Notes under the pieces: generated by a model
Told to the model about the DNA's origin: nothing
Database searches by the model: none
Seen by the model: only the letters and a program-made list of their open reading frames with translations
Translations under genes and position numbers: made by a program
DNA from: Hofstenia miamia
Taxonomy: Eukaryota; Xenacoelomorpha; Acoela
NCBI GenBank assembly: GCA_004352715.1
Contig: SCFE01000035.1
Location: 421,264 to 485,263 of the forward strand
Direction of reading: 5' to 3'
Length of the DNA stretch: 64,000 nucleotides
Part shown: positions 34,321 through 47,090 of the stretch, piece by piece
Position numbering within the stretch: position 1 is the stretch's first letter
How the letters are laid out: each line of letters begins with the position of its first letter

Positions 34321-35319
34321 ACGTTATGCTACTAAGAAATGTGCATCGGTTTCTCATCCTATTAAACTGTTATTTTTAGAAATCAACTCACTTAAGTAAC
34401 AAGGAGGGAAATACCTCTGGCGTGGTGCGTGCTCCCCTCTAGCGCAGCATAAAAATGAAACATTTTTAAGATTATTTACTTAAAAATCCGATCAACTTAT
34501 ATGTCTTCAAACAAATCTAACCCCTAGTCTCCAAGTAAGCTCGAGCAAATTGATCACCCCGCAGGGAAGTCGCCCATGACTTAAAGGTTCGCTCTTTATT
34601 ATTGTTATCAGCCCATACAATATAATTGCTAGATTCGTCCAGGAAGGTTCAAATTTGAGGTCGAAGTGTTTAAATCTGAGTAGAAAAAGACATGAATGTT
34701 AGAGGTAACTAACTTTTTTTCACACTTCAAAATTAAAATTTTGAGTTTGACACTACTAAAAAATATAGATATCAATTTTCGTTTTTAGAACAAATTACAG
34801 AAAAACAATATATTTGCTTCATTGTAAAATATTTCTTATTTGGTCCATTGTACATTGCATTTTACAAAACAGAAAGATTCCAAATTTTACATAATTTGTA
34901 TGAAATAATAAGTAGAGATTTCATCACAAATTTCTATCAAATTTCACATAGATTGATTCCTTTTCAGGTGCTATACATAATATAATTAAAATGCAAAAAT
35001 CTCATTATCCAGATATATAAAATGTTCTAAAATTTGGCAGGAAATCTTTCCTGAAGCTTTCGTTGGGTAAGTTCCCTCATTTCTTTACCTTGACGAAATA
35101 CAATGAATATATTTGACACTAGTAAATAGGAAGCTCAATATATATATATATATATATATATATGTAAGTCGAATTTTCAATTACAGCTATACACATTTTC
35201 TGCTTCTATATTAAAGTATGCATGTCTTCCATTAAGAATAATTATGCTATCTGCTATACTTGTAGTCTTGATATAAAAGACAAGTTGAACTTATTGTAAT
35301 GTTAGCTATCACTTAATTA
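34321..35319. other. Intergenic with a TA microsatellite
   Basis: (TA)n at about 35139-35163. No gene supported. Confidence 0.45.
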
Positions 35320-37075
35320 AAAGTTGTTCAAATTTTTCATTAACCTTAAAGATCAGATTATTACTTTTTGCACCGCTTGCACTGACGTAGAGAAAAAGCG
35401 CGTATTTCTTATTTACTCAGTAAAATTCCCATCCCTTGAAGATGAGCTTGCATCTCAAAAGGAAACTCTGAATGAAATGAATACTCAATCCAAGAAATGT
35501 CGAAGCAAAATCAGAAATTTCTTGTAGATTGAAATAAAAAAATGAAATAGTATGTCAAATAAAAATAATATTGAAACTTGAATTTCGGAGGAAATGAATT
35601 CTATAAACAAAAATCACCGCAATATTCCTCTTGGTGTCAGAATTCGTGGAATTCCTGAAGCACCTCCACCTTTAACCCCCAGATATATGTTCAAAATGAA
35701 CATGACATGATCATTAAAATATTTATTCATATGGGTGTTCCAGGCGCGTTATTCAAGAAATTTACCGTTTTTCTACAAATCGAAATCGGACTGTATTTGC
35801 TCACCTTAATTCTTAATGGGATTATCGCCGTGTCATCAGTCGTTCATCAAAGCTTAAATCTTTCTCTTCCACTGTCTTCTTTCTCGTAATCTCTCTCCCT
35901 CCAATCTTCTCATTGAACTAATTAATTCTGGTGTTCCCCACTCTGATCTTAAAATTAGATTCCCTACGCTGTCTCTCCCTTCTCTCTGTTATTTATTCTT
36001 CCAATTATATAATTTCTGATTGATTAATATTTATCATTGGTGATTTTAATATTTCCAATGCTGATTGGAATGCTCTATTTTCCTCTTATCCATATGAATT
36101 ACAAGTCATTGAATTTTTCTCTAATCTCAATCTCTACAGTTTGTGACATTTCCAACTCATACATCCGGTAATACTCTGGATCATGTCTTTTCCAACTTAT
36201 CTGATGTCTCAGTCTTCCTCGTTCTCAACTGATCACAATTTTCTTTTCATTGACATCCCCTCTCTATCGTATATCTTTAGTAGTCAACGTCCCACAAATT
36301 TTTCTTATTCACTAGGTGACTATAACTCTTTCAATCATTTCATCAATTCATCATTATTTCTTGATCCTTTATCTGTTTTCTCTTTTCATGATTTGCTTCA
36401 ATCTATTTACACTCTTATCTCTTTTGGGCGTTTTCTTTTTATTCCACGCAAAAGATGGCTTCGTCAAAATCTACCTTTCTTTTATTCTTCCCATTTCGTT
36501 TATATTCACAACAAACTTAGGTTCATTCAGCGCCGTTCTGTTCATCCTTCAAACAAACCATACTTACAGAAACGTTTCATACCCAAATCATCTGAATTAT
36601 CCGACTCAGTTGAACTTGTTAAAGTTTTTTTCTTCAGTCCTATCCTTTCTCTCAATGCTTCGCACAAACTGATCGAATCAGTTTTTAAAAGTAAATCTCT
36701 TCCCTCTACACTTGAAGTTAATGACCAAGTTGCTCATTCACCCAGAAGCATTTCTAACCTTTTTAACAAATAATTTTCCTCTGTTTTCTCTCCCAATGCC
36801 TTTTCAAATAATTCCCATTATTCGAATTCAGAATCTTTAGACTGATCTGAAATCATTGTTAATACTTTCTCTCCACATACAATTTTTAAAATCCTGTCGT
36901 CTCTGAAGTCTCATTCTATTCCATTTGATCAATTGGCACTGGCACCTTCTCTTATTAAAAACATTGTGTCTTCCCTTGCTGACCCTTTGTACCATCCCTT
37001 TCGTTCTCTACTCCAAAATCTACACTCCCTAAAATATGGAAAACTGCCTTGGTTGTTCCTATTTTCAAAAAGGTA
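35320..37075 (+). mobile_element. LINE with ORF1 and ORF2 start, decayed
   Basis: The ORF1 part is a coiled-coil stretch (FPSLEDELASQKETLNEMN, 35425-35500) followed by NIPLGVRIRGIPE, the RNA-binding ORF1 hallmark, and a segment with MGVPGALF and LILNGIIAVSSVVHQSL. The ORF2 part has the endonuclease block FIIGDFNISNADW at about 36030, THTSGNTLDHVFSNLSD near 36160-36205 and STDHNF (the SDH-type motif) near 36225. The linker ends in RPRKRW-like FIPRKRWL. The polymerase N-terminus (ILSSLKSHSIPFDQ and WKTALVVPIFKK-like, 36890-37070) breaks off at 37075. Several frameshifts and a stop at 36771-36773. It resembles the jockey/CR1 group. Confidence 0.75.
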
Positions 37076-37306
37076 AAAATTTTCCCCTGGGAATTGCATT
37101 CATATAGCGGGGAAATACATTATGCTTTCGTCAGTACTCACTAACATGATCATGCTTACGAGCAAAATGTAATTGTTTTAATGACCAATTAAAGTTTTTT
37201 GATAATAAACAACGGCATTTGTATTAAAATTAATCTATAAAAATGAACAATAATGTAATTGCGATAAATAAAATGCATGATAATCTGGTCCCAAATTTCG
37301 GAGGGA

Positions 37307-37603
37307 TTATAAATATATAGCAACAGAAGCCATTTTTGTATCTTTCCAGGAGAAATATATTTCACTATATTTTACATATTTCATAATGTCATTTACATGT
37401 ATTGCAAATAAAATTGGCCCTAGTAATGTGCCTTGGGGCACTCCTCGATCGGTTGCAATATAATCAGATGTCATATTATTATTCATTAATGCACGTTGTT
37501 TTCTGTTTTCTAAACAACCATGACCTTCTATGACGAGTTCTAACGCACGGTACATTCTAGGTTGAGTAGCCAGCAAAAGATTAGTGACATGGGGATAAAT
37601 CAC
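37307..37603 (-). pseudogene. LINE reverse transcriptase core fragment
   Basis: Reads LENRKQRALMN, then DRGVPQGTLLGPILFAIHV and ND, the polymerase fingers and motif B region, and reaches a damaged YADD-type site (SWKDTKMAS in place of the usual xxADDTKMA). It is opposite in orientation to the LINE on its left, so this is a separate insertion. Confidence 0.75.
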
Positions 37604-37639
37604 AATAAGTCATTGAGAATGAGAACGTTAACGAAACTG

Positions 37640-38040
37640 TGGACTTCAAAATGCAGGCTATCAAAATGATAGAAGATAGTAGTGATAGATAAAGAGGGAA
37701 GAATGGGAGCAGGGATAGACACAGTAGTACCAAGCACAGGAATGTAGAAAGCAAGGAAAAAGATAAGATAGACGTGTACATTGGCAGATGAAATAGAGAT
37801 GTTTTGGAAGTTAAAGAAGTTTAAGTAGCTCCAGTAGTAGTAAGAGCATTGAGTATGAAACTTATGAAATACTAGAAAGAGTTAGGATTACTAAAGTGGA
37901 AGGGGTGTTAGTACAGAGAGTGGCACTGTTAGGAACAGCTAGAGTTCTGAGGAAGTCTCTCAGACTCCTTGGGAACTGGTGAGTTCCCTGGCTGAAAGAT
38001 GCACAAGTGTGAGGCTGTGAGAAGAGTTGGGACGATTTAA
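37640..38040 (+). pseudogene. LINE ORF2 C-terminal remnant
   Basis: Shifting frames read KEKDKIDVYIG, EVKEV-VAPVVVRALSMKL and VALLGTARVLRKSLRLLG. This order matches the C-terminal end of a LINE ORF2 type of aquatic invertebrates and insects (VxPxVxGALG...LLGTARILRKVL). Many stops interrupt it. Confidence 0.5.
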
Positions 38041-38434
38041 TGGAATTGTTTCAGTAATTTTTAAATTGCTTCATATTGTTAATTTTAAGATTTCAAAAAA
38101 TCCCTGCGCCCGAATTTAAAAGAATATATATATATATATATATATATATCTATATATATATCAGTTGCTAAAGCAATTTTGAACGAGAGTGTAAAAAAAA
38201 CATCTGTATAAAATCCTACTATTGCATAAAAAATAAATTAACAAACAGCACTGAATATTTCATCTGCCGATTGCATTAGAAGATGCCCGAATCACGACAA
38301 GCATAAAGAATCAATAAACATGTATATTTTAAAATATAATTTATTCTACAATGTACACAAAATGATGAAAACGGAAATCATATCCAGTTAAGTATTTTTT
38401 AATAATATTTCTTAATTTCATATTTATGTTAATN

Positions 38435-38467
<33 letters not shown>

Positions 38468-39240
38468 TAAGTATATCATTGCTTAAAACTTAGAACATTA
38501 GTTATTGTTGCAAAATGTAGGAAATATTTTGTGAAACATTTGCTGACAATGGCTTTGTAAACGAAATATATTTTATAATGTTAAAATATATCAGTCTTTC
38601 TAAAATGAATCGAATCTAGTATATTGCAGTTATGATTGATTAGTGTGTATAGTCAAGATATAGTTGATTGGGAGACAATCTCGGAAGAGGGCCTACACAG
38701 GCCTCCATACATGAAGGGAGGAGATTCTATACATTCAAAATTATTATTTTAAAATAATATTATTCATAATCTTATGTGAGACACAATTAATAAGTAACGA
38801 ATTTTATTTACTATCACACAATTCTAAGCTATGTTTGTTTATATGAATGCCCTCTGCATCATCAATTCAGATCACTTCTTCGAATGATGTGCAGGCATCT
38901 CTGCAATCAATAATGTATATTCCAATACGTGAAATTCTGATTCCATTTTTAGTAAAGCTCAATCAGCTTGAAGTTACAACTTAATTGACACAGCAAAAGC
39001 TTGTGAAAATCTATCTCATACATATTTCAATAAAATCAGTAAATATTCAACTAGGATAGATCAGTGCTACGTTTCCAATTACTATAGCATAGAAGCCTCT
39101 AAAGTTATTACTAATTAACAAAACTTTCGTTCAAAAGAGTTCATGGGCCAGGTATATGGCAAATGCGATCTAGCTCCATGCAAAAGTCCAAGAAGAAACT
39201 TGAGGAAATAATAATTGCATCACTGGAAAGAGCTATGGAA
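38041..39240. other. Spacer with TA microsatellites
   Basis: (TA)n at 38127-38162 and at 38435-38466 after an N at 38434. No gene supported. Confidence 0.5.
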
Positions 39241-41520
39241 AAAACATCCAAATGAAATGGCAATTAATGAAAGTAAGAATAAGGCAGGAACTAAGTAGGA
39301 AAGAAAAGGAAATTATGAGACGTAGATATCATAAAATAAGAACTTTAGAAGATCAATTATAATACATAAACGAAAAAATGATAAACCATGAGAAGATTAG
39401 AGGAGGAAGGGAAGATCAATAAAATCATGCATGAGAAATCCCAGAATGAGCTAGATTATATCAATAATATAGAATATGAAATTAATGAAGTATGAAAGAG
39501 ATGAAGAATTCTATTAGGACATCAATGAAGAAGTCAAATATAAAAAGTTAAAACAAATGAAGGCATTTCTGAAAACATTAATGACATAATCAAGTACTTT
39601 CAGATTTTTGCAAAGAGCTGTACAGGGAGAGAGATGCCGACGACAATCTATCGAACCTCAAAATTCCAAGCATTAAGGAGGCAGATATAGCATGAATATA
39701 ACACTATTTTAGCATTTCAGAGATATACTAAGCAATTGAAAATCCAAAGAACTGTCCAGGCTTCAAATCTATCTTAGCCACTTATTTTATAATCCTAATA
39801 GACTATGCTAATTCAGAGAATGATCTCTCCAAGTATTTTAAATGGTGCTATAAAATTATAGCCAAAAAAGCACACCACTAGAGGCAACATGGCGCCCCTT
39901 AACTTTATTAATCACGGATTTGAAAATCATATTACATCTGCTCTGTGCTTGTCTTTTACCACTCTCTTCTAAATACCTAGAAGAAATTGTCTAAATACAT
40001 CCACAATTCAATGTACGTGATATATATATATAGGGCAAACACCACCGCTTTAGGTGTGATAAATATTGATTACAATAAAGCGTACGACTCCATCAACCAT
40101 AAATATTTATTTTACTAGAATGGAACTTCCTCTAACAATCATTACTCTGATTAAAATTTTATATAATTGTAATAAACCCTATTTATTAATTAATTGCTTT
40201 ATTTCACCAAGAATTATCATCGAAAGAGGAGTTAGGTAAGGGTGTCCCCTTTAACGTTTCCTCTTCAAAATAGCTATTGAACCTTTTCTAAAATCCATAC
40301 TTTTAAATAAATGCATTATGGGCTTCATATATGAAGTAGTGGAAGTTAAATACCTTGCATTCGCTGATGATATTACATTTCTGGCAGCCAACAATTGAAG
40401 CCTTCAAAATATTCTGTACTTGTTAGAAAAATTCAACTGTGTAAGCGGTCTGACCATCAACCCACAGAAATCTATATTTTCTGGTTTGAATGGGGCGAGA
40501 ACATGGGAGTGTGGTTGTACGGTTAACCATGAATATATTAATTTACTTGGTGTAAAACTAAATATCACAGCTTGAAATGAAGCAGATATGCATAATTTTT
40601 TAGAGTAAAATAAACAATTGTTAAATTTTATAGCAAACCGAAAGATCTCAGTTTATGGTAAGGCCAAGGCAATTCATGTTCAGCTCCTGACAAATTTTTT
40701 TTATCGGCTACAATATCTCTCACAAGTTCCTCAAAATAATGTCATTCAGCAAATAAAAACAAAGCAGTCTGGAATAATAAGAGCTATCTACGTCCATTTA
40801 GCCTTTTATACTGTAAATACAATAAAGGAGGAATACAATTAGTGAACATTTACTGCTTGCCGACATGTTACAATATAAAAATTATATTTATCATATTGGA
40901 CGCGGAATAGAACCCTGTCAGTTACCTATATGATGCGATTATTAGAAAGATATGCAAAAAAGAGGCCTGTATTACTTACTGTGTCATGTTACTGCACCAA
41001 CAACACTAAATCTTTGCGTCCGCATTTAAATGATGTACTAAACATAACCAAGAGGTTAAAATTACAATGTAATTCTCTTAATCATGGAACGGTCAATAGA
41101 AAACCTGCCAGAAAATGTCTAGGGAATTTTATCATAAGGAAAACGAACAGACTTCTTTCTCTGAAGAGCAAGATGAAATGTAAAGTTTTCTCCGATTTCA
41201 TGCTCTCAAATGAACAGCAAGCATTAGGCACATTGAAAAAAGCAGCTGCTTATTGGGAAACCAACATTAATGAAATCCAGGGTATTCTAAAGCGAATATC
41301 AATGTCAAAGATAAGATCATACTATTTTTCTAAATTATTCGACAGTCCAGTATATGCAGGTTATGCAAAGCGGTCAATGAAAATCCTAAGCAGCTTCTAT
41401 TTCAGTGCAATAAGCGAATATGTGATAAGCCCGATGATTTTTTATGCCTGAGGGATAAAAGTACATCAAACGGTTCTAATGATATCACTAATAATTATAT
41501 TGTAAAATAAATTGCACTCC
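39241..41520 (+). mobile_element. L1/Tx1-like LINE ORF2, heavily mutated
   Basis: A string of frame-shifted blocks in the correct order: a Lys/Arg/Glu-rich linker (LSRKEKEIMRRRYHKIRTLE), FCKELYRERDADDN, GVINIDYNKAYDSINHKYLF (motif A, about 40065), a worn GVP block (40235), YLAFADDITFLAANN (motif C, about 40360), NPQKSIFSGL, a KISVYGKAKAIHVQLL thumb and YNKGGIQLVNIY at about 40820. The last 173-codon frame (40930-41451) then continues the C-terminal region, with KAAAYWETNINEIQGIL. KGGIxLxNI and the FADD variant point to the L1 clade. Stops in every block show an old insertion. Confidence 0.75.
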
Positions 41521-42584
41521 CTAAAGATTTTTAGTCATGCATTAGTTTGTTATGTAAATATTAACTTTCTAACCGGAAACCTTTTTAGTGATCCACGTGT
41601 CCAAGTCTTAATTGACTCTTTTAGTCTGTAAGTATTTGTGTTTCTTGTGTTTCATTAGCCTAGTTCTGCGTGTCTTTTGTTGTTAACAGTTTTCTTTTTA
41701 GCCTGTTCATGTTTTATTTATATTCTACCATTGTTGAATGTTGTCAAAGTTGTAAACATGCAAATAGTTTTCATGTAGAGGCATGTTTTTGTTTTATTAG
41801 TACTATGATGAAATAAACTGCTTGCTAAAATGATGTAAATAGTGTAAATAGCAAATAGCAAGGAAAATGGAACAGTTCATATTCTGAGTACACCTCTTTG
41901 TATACAAAAATGATGCTATTTTCATACATCTTAAAGCACTCGAAAATACAAAAAGTCACAAAATTTCTCGAATTTAAACTGGCAAAATTGCAAAAATCCA
42001 ATGATCGAATTTCTTAATTAAAATAAAATACGACTTTACATGCACAGAAGCATTCCCTATTAAATTAAAATGCAATGTTCTAGCTATGTATTGTTTCTGA
42101 CGCTTGAAAATTGTGATTGCATAAAAAACTAAGATATATGTAAATTCTTACTCTACATGACACATAGAATATGCATGTATTATTATCAAATCAGAAATTA
42201 TGTCTACCTTTTAAAGTTAAGAAAAACCAAAAAACGGCATTTGAAAAATATCATGTTGCAAAATTACTGCAAAATACAGCAGCAAAAAATGTGAATTGCT
42301 AAAGCTGGGCAGCTACAGTGGCGTGTGATGCATATGCAATGCAATATGAGTATTGAAAACCAATATGCATAGGTAGTAGTTAAGAGGCAAATACTTAGAA
42401 CAAGACTTTTACCCATGAGAGTAGAGTCACGCAATACGTCTACCAATAAATAGCTTTGGTGTACGTTATAAAACAGAATGTGTGTGCATCTATATGCTAC
42501 GAAAATTTATAAAATGCGTGGAAATTTTAAAAAATTTGCAAAAAATCAATTATTTCGAAAAAAAATTGCAAAAATTCAATAGTC
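41521..42584. other. Intergenic, nothing recognised
   Basis: AT-rich. No gene supported. Confidence 0.35.
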
Positions 42585-43150
42585 TCCAAATCTTATCCCA
42601 AATCTGAACTATACTATGACTGTTTAAATTAAATCAATTCATTTCTGTCTTTCTGAAAAGTTTTTCGATTAAGAAAGGCAGCACTTACTATGAAAACAAT
42701 AGGTTTTGGCATTTTATGCAGTCAATGGCTACAACGTTTCTTGTCCCACAAATCACCACAGGAATTCACACAAGCCAAAATTTCACCCCACTCCCACTCA
42801 AGCCTGCGAAGCACTAAATTGTTCAAATATTAGCATTTACCTTAAAACATTTGAATGTCATCATCTGAGCATGAATTCCTAGAGTTACAACAATTCATGA
42901 AAAAACACGAATTAAACAGAGATAATATTTATCTGGGAAGCATTTAATGATCTGAGCAAATGCTGTAGATTAATGCGGACTAGTACATTATCAATATTAG
43001 CGATAGCAATAGTTTGAAGAGAGATGCGGTTCAAATCAACAATTTTTTTGTAAAAATTGCATGATACTGTAGATTTGAGCGGGGACTTTGATTTTCATTA
43101 ATCGCCTCTATTAATCTTTAATTCCTATTTTTACGATCTAAGCAAAAGCA
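42585..43150 (+). repeat. Diverged direct repeat, left copy
   Basis: Shares ordered blocks with 46780-47090: TTAAATTAAATCAATTCATT-type, GCTGTAGATTAATG, ACATTATCAATATTA and GGGACTTTGATTTT. Together they flank the mariner and the MFS transporter gene. Confidence 0.5.
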
Positions 43151-43207
43151 GGATTGAAAAGGACAAATGTTTGATAAACCATTGTTGCAGATATATATAT
43201 ATATATA

Positions 43208-44504
43208 CAGGGTGTGTCAAAAGTAGCTTGACTTTCCAAATTACAATAACTTTTTAATTATATGAAACCAAACAATAATATGTGTAAATAAACAAACTCT
43301 AATAAGGGGAATTACAGATATATTGAAGCAAATGTTCAAATAGACCTCCATTCTGCTCAATAGTAAGTTCACATCTTGGTATCATATTCTGGACAGCTCG
43401 ATGTAATTCATCAATGCTAAGTGAATCAATTTCTTGTATGTTCCTCCATTTAAATCATCCAGGTTGTTTGGAATGTATGTATGATATACCCGTGACTTTA
43501 GAGTAGACCACAAATAAAAGTCAAGCGGACTCAGGTCAGGTGATCTAGGAGGCCATGCATGACCAAAACCTCTGCCAATAACACGCTCAGCTGGTAACTC
43601 AGTGCTGATGAAATCCCTGACTTGTTTGGAACAGTGTGGTGGCTCATCGTCATGCTGAAAAATAACAGACTGCATTTTTTGTTTCTGTCTTAGTTGTGGA
43701 AACATACTGTGTAATTATCCTGATTTACTGTACCCGGAAAGAAATATGGCTTTAGCACATAATTTGCACTAAATGCAATCCATACACATAATTTTTCAGG
43801 GTGCAAGCTTTCTTTTATTACTTGCCGAGGGGTGTGAGACGCCCATATGGTACAATTATGACGTTTGACCATTCTATCTATAGAAAAATAGGCCTCATCT
43901 GACCAAAGCACATTATTGAGGAAATTAGAATTAGCTAAAATCCATTGTGCAAATTCGAGACGATGATGATTGTCTGATTCAGTGATAGTTTGATGCAAGG
44001 CAATTTTGTATATCCACATACCACATGTTTTAAGAATTCGACAAACACTTTTCTTTGGAATTGTAGTAACTGCAGCAATAAAAGCAGAACTTGCATGGCT
44101 ATGCACATTTGTTTCTTGCAGAGTTTTCGGCGCACTCATTAACATTGGTTTCCAGTCTTCTTGGAGCAATGGTCCCCTGATTTAGCAAAATTGTGCAAGG
44201 ATTTTGTCTTTTCAAATTTTCTTATCATGTTAGTGACTGCTGTAATAGAAAAATGTCTTTGTGAACGTGGTGTGCTGTTTTGTATGCACGTAATGCTGCT
44301 GTCTCCATTTTTGTAGTAGTTTTAATATTTCCAGTCGAGTGTCTAAATCCATATCTAAAGTTAAAAAGTACTGGAAAAATAACAAAATGGTTATGCATAA
44401 CATAAATTCCCTTTACATAGTTATAAAATGACGAAATATTTCATCATCTTTTCTGTGATTGGTTGAATTNAGTTTAAAAGTCAAGTTACTTTTGACACAC
44501 CCTG
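43208..44504 (-). mobile_element. Mariner/Tc1-type element, full length (1297 bp)
   Basis: Inverted ends CAGGGTGTGTCAAAAGTA and the complement of the same at 44487-44504 (about 28 bp, extending through CTTGACTTT), flanked by TA inside a (TA)n microsatellite that continues on both sides (43191-43207 and 44505-44522). One N at 44470. Its size and ends are those of a complete element. Confidence 0.93.
43330..44352 (-). pseudogene. Mariner transposase, DD37D-like, frameshifted
   Basis: An ATG at 44352 (MDLDTRLEILKLLQKWRQQ) opens an N-terminal helix-turn-helix region that includes SITAVTNMIRKFEKTKSL. The catalytic part reads VLWSDEAYFSID (first Asp), then VIFQHDDEPPH (second Asp), then WPPRSPDLSPLDFYLW (third Asp). 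Counting from the second to the SPD aspartate gives 37 residues between, so a DD37D (maT-like) signature by my count. Frameshifts near 44275, 43700 and 43440 divide the protein. The last part, ELHRAVQNMIPRCELTIEQN, closes near 43330. The enzyme is dead in this copy. Confidence 0.88.
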
Positions 44505-44959
44505 TATATATATATATATATATGTATAGCCAAATTTGTGAACATTGGTAATGTGATTTATCTGATTTACAATATGCTTTGCTTGGAAAGCAAATATCAA
44601 GGGGAGCTGCAAAGATGTCTCAATATTTTAAGGATTTTAATATATACCTATTCAAGAGAAAATCGTTCATTTGCCGTTTGGACATCTAATTCTCCAATAT
44701 TTTATCATTCGATAATGTTTTAGCTTTCTAAAGAGCCTGTTAAAATGTATTTTCATACAGAGTAATGCATGGCAAACAAAAAAAAATATGATATTTTTTA
44801 AAATTTACGACTTTGAAAAAATATCAGACGAAAAAGTGATAAATTTGTGGCAAAAATATTTTGCCTATATATTCGAAATGCATTAATGCACTTGATTTTT
44901 ATAACAAATTCATATTATTATATTACATTACAGAAAGTTAAATACAAAGATCACGACAT

Positions 44960-46198
44960 TTATGTAGTTTTTGAATAATACAGTTTTTTGTAGTAGTCTT
45001 GTTTTTTCATGACAAGAAGTGTTATTAATGCAAATACTGTTGAAATTCCAAATAGTACCCACCATGTTGTTTGTATTGTAAGCAATTCTGGAAGAATCCC
45101 TCCAAATATCGAAGCTCCAATTCCTCTGGAAGAAGTGCGAATGCACGAAATTAAAATAGATGCCATCAGCTTAGGATTTTGGCACTCATGTCTTTCAGCT
45201 TCTTTGACGAAATATAGTAGTGACACACTGGATATAGTTCCAGAAAAAACTGATTGCCAACAATAATCAATAATAAATATAATCAATGACTTAATAAAGA
45301 TAAATCCTGGTTGAGTAAATGGAAATAAAGCAGTGGATATTACCATAGGAATGGAGGCAAATCCATTGTCAGAAATTGATCCTATTACAGGTGCCAAAAA
45401 AGTGAAAGTGATACCATACGCTCCAAATAAATAAGCGTTGTTTGATTCGTCCAGCATAAATGTCTCCTTTATGTAAATTGAAAGGTTAGCATTATTCATG
45501 CCACTGACGACTCCCACAGTGAGCAGAGGAAGAGTCATTGCAATAACCGTTGGCTTACAAACAAACCCATAAAATTCCAATCGGCTTGTGCTTTTTTTCG
45601 TATCAATTTCGTCAGAATCAGGACAGTAATGAGGTGTCATAATCGCTGCCAATAGAATGAGGACTACTTGAAAAAGTCCTAGAAAGAGAAAGGGTAGAAA
45701 ATGCCCTCCAACTATATATAGAAGATTGCCTACTACAGGACCTATGAAAAATGAAGAATACAAGAAACCATGCATTGCAGAAACTATCATTCCAGACCTA
45801 TCTGGGTAAATCTGTGTAAGCACAGGTATAGCAGCAACAGAAAACAGAGATATCGCCATGCCACTTAAAGTTCTATCAATAATACACATTACAATAAACA
45901 ATGATTTGTTTGCTATTTCAAAATTGAAACTAAATAACACAAAAGATATACCTAGGACGAGGCCTGAAATGTTATATGCAAAATTAAGATGTTTTGTTTT
46001 GATAACTAAAGGCCAAAATAAACTAAATACAAGCGCAGAGTAATATGAACTACTAACAATTAAGCCTATCCATGATTCAGAAATGTTTCGTTCTCTTGCT
46101 GCTAAAGGAAATATTGATGCCATTGTAATCGTGAAGGTTACCTCTGATGCATAAAGTATTACACCAAAACAAACTGCAAAAAACTTAAAGCCTACCAT
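44960..46198 (-). CDS. MFS transporter, SLC18B1-like
   Basis: Twelve-helix major facilitator protein of 412 residues, closest by eye to SLC18B1, the vesicular polyamine transporter type of the SLC18 family. The start is the ATG at 46198 (MVGFKFFAVCFGVILYASEV). A TTG seven codons upstream is also in frame but is not preferred. Helices run evenly, with a loop between helices 6 and 7 (HYCPDSDEIDTKKSTSRLE). After it comes the family-like VGVVSGMNNANLSIYIKE and the G-x-x-SD loop (APVIGSISD). The single exon is intact, with no stop or shift, while vertebrate SLC18B1 has many exons. The substrate cannot be told from the sequence. Its neighbours, a mariner upstream in coordinates and diverged direct repeats at 42585 and 46780, are unrelated. 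Confidence 0.82.
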   Translation of the reverse strand: MVGFKFFAVCFGVILYASEVTFTITMASIFPLAARERNISESWIGLIVSSSYYSALVFSLFWPLVIKTKHLNFAYNISGLVLGISFVLFSFNFEIANKSLFIVMCIIDRTLSGMAISLFSVAAIPVLTQIYPDRSGMIVSAMHGFLYSSFFIGPVVGNLLYIVGGHFLPFLFLGLFQVVLILLAAIMTPHYCPDSDEIDTKKSTSRLEFYGFVCKPTVIAMTLPLLTVGVVSGMNNANLSIYIKETFMLDESNNAYLFGAYGITFTFLAPVIGSISDNGFASIPMVISTALFPFTQPGFIFIKSLIIFIIDYCWQSVFSGTISSVSLLYFVKEAERHECQNPKLMASILISCIRTSSRGIGASIFGGILPELLTIQTTWWVLFGISTVFALITLLVMKKQDYYKKLYYSKTT

Positions 46199-46779
46199 CC
46201 TGGGGAAGGGTTTTATCAATCAATGAAGAAAAAGTTCAGACTTTCGACTTCCTGCTACTGATTAAATACGAAAAACCGGATGCTTTGTAAAATAGTCATA
46301 TGAGATAGGCAGATTTGTGTCTATTTAATCATTTTATTAATCTGAAACATAGTGACAAGCACTACGCACTCTGACAATCTGTACCTTTGCCATGAAATGT
46401 TTGTATTTTCCACAAATTACTAAAAACTCTGCAATCAATACTCGCAGAGAATTTCTTTATTCTAAAGTCCAGTTTTCTTACACTGAATTTGATATTTTGT
46501 TCAAATTATCTACATATTAATCCCACTTTGCAATGTATCTGCAAAACTATAAGCAAAAAACTCTTAATAATTATAATTGATTTAGGATAGTAAACGGATC
46601 CAAATTTAAATGAATTATTCCGCTGAGAACTACATATATTTTAAATTGAGATTGTATATAGAGACTTAAAATAATATAAAATATATAAAATGAATATAAC
46701 AAATACATTCTTTTGAAAATTTTTGGATGTGAAAAATTGATTCGAGATTTTTCCAAGATTGAAACCGATCCTAACCGAG

Positions 46780-47090
46780 ATCCTATTCGACTCCATCTCT
46801 GAATAATTATACAGTTAAATCAATCCATTAATAAACACTAATAAAAAGAAATAACTTTTAGCTGGGAGGTAGCCAATTATGAATGTGAAATGCAACGTAT
46901 GCTGTAGACTTGATGTGCACTAATGCATTATCAGTATTAAAGATAGACGCAGCTGAAATCAACAAAATTTATTTTAAAAATACATGACACTGATAAAATT
47001 AGTACCGGGACTTCGATTTTGTTTAATAGCCTCCATTAACTCTTTTTCATCCAGTGCCATTCAAAAGGGTTGATCTTTTCAACATTCTGT
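46780..47090 (+). repeat. Diverged direct repeat, right copy
   Basis: Counterpart of 42585-43150: TACAGTTAAATCAATCCATT, GCTGTAGACTTGATG, GCATTATCAGTATTAAAGAT and GGGACTTCGATTTT in the same order. Confidence 0.5.

Noticed and set aside
36316-36672. 118-codon open frame
   Set aside because: Alternative frame of the LINE ORF2, which has the recognisable endonuclease motifs in the other frame.
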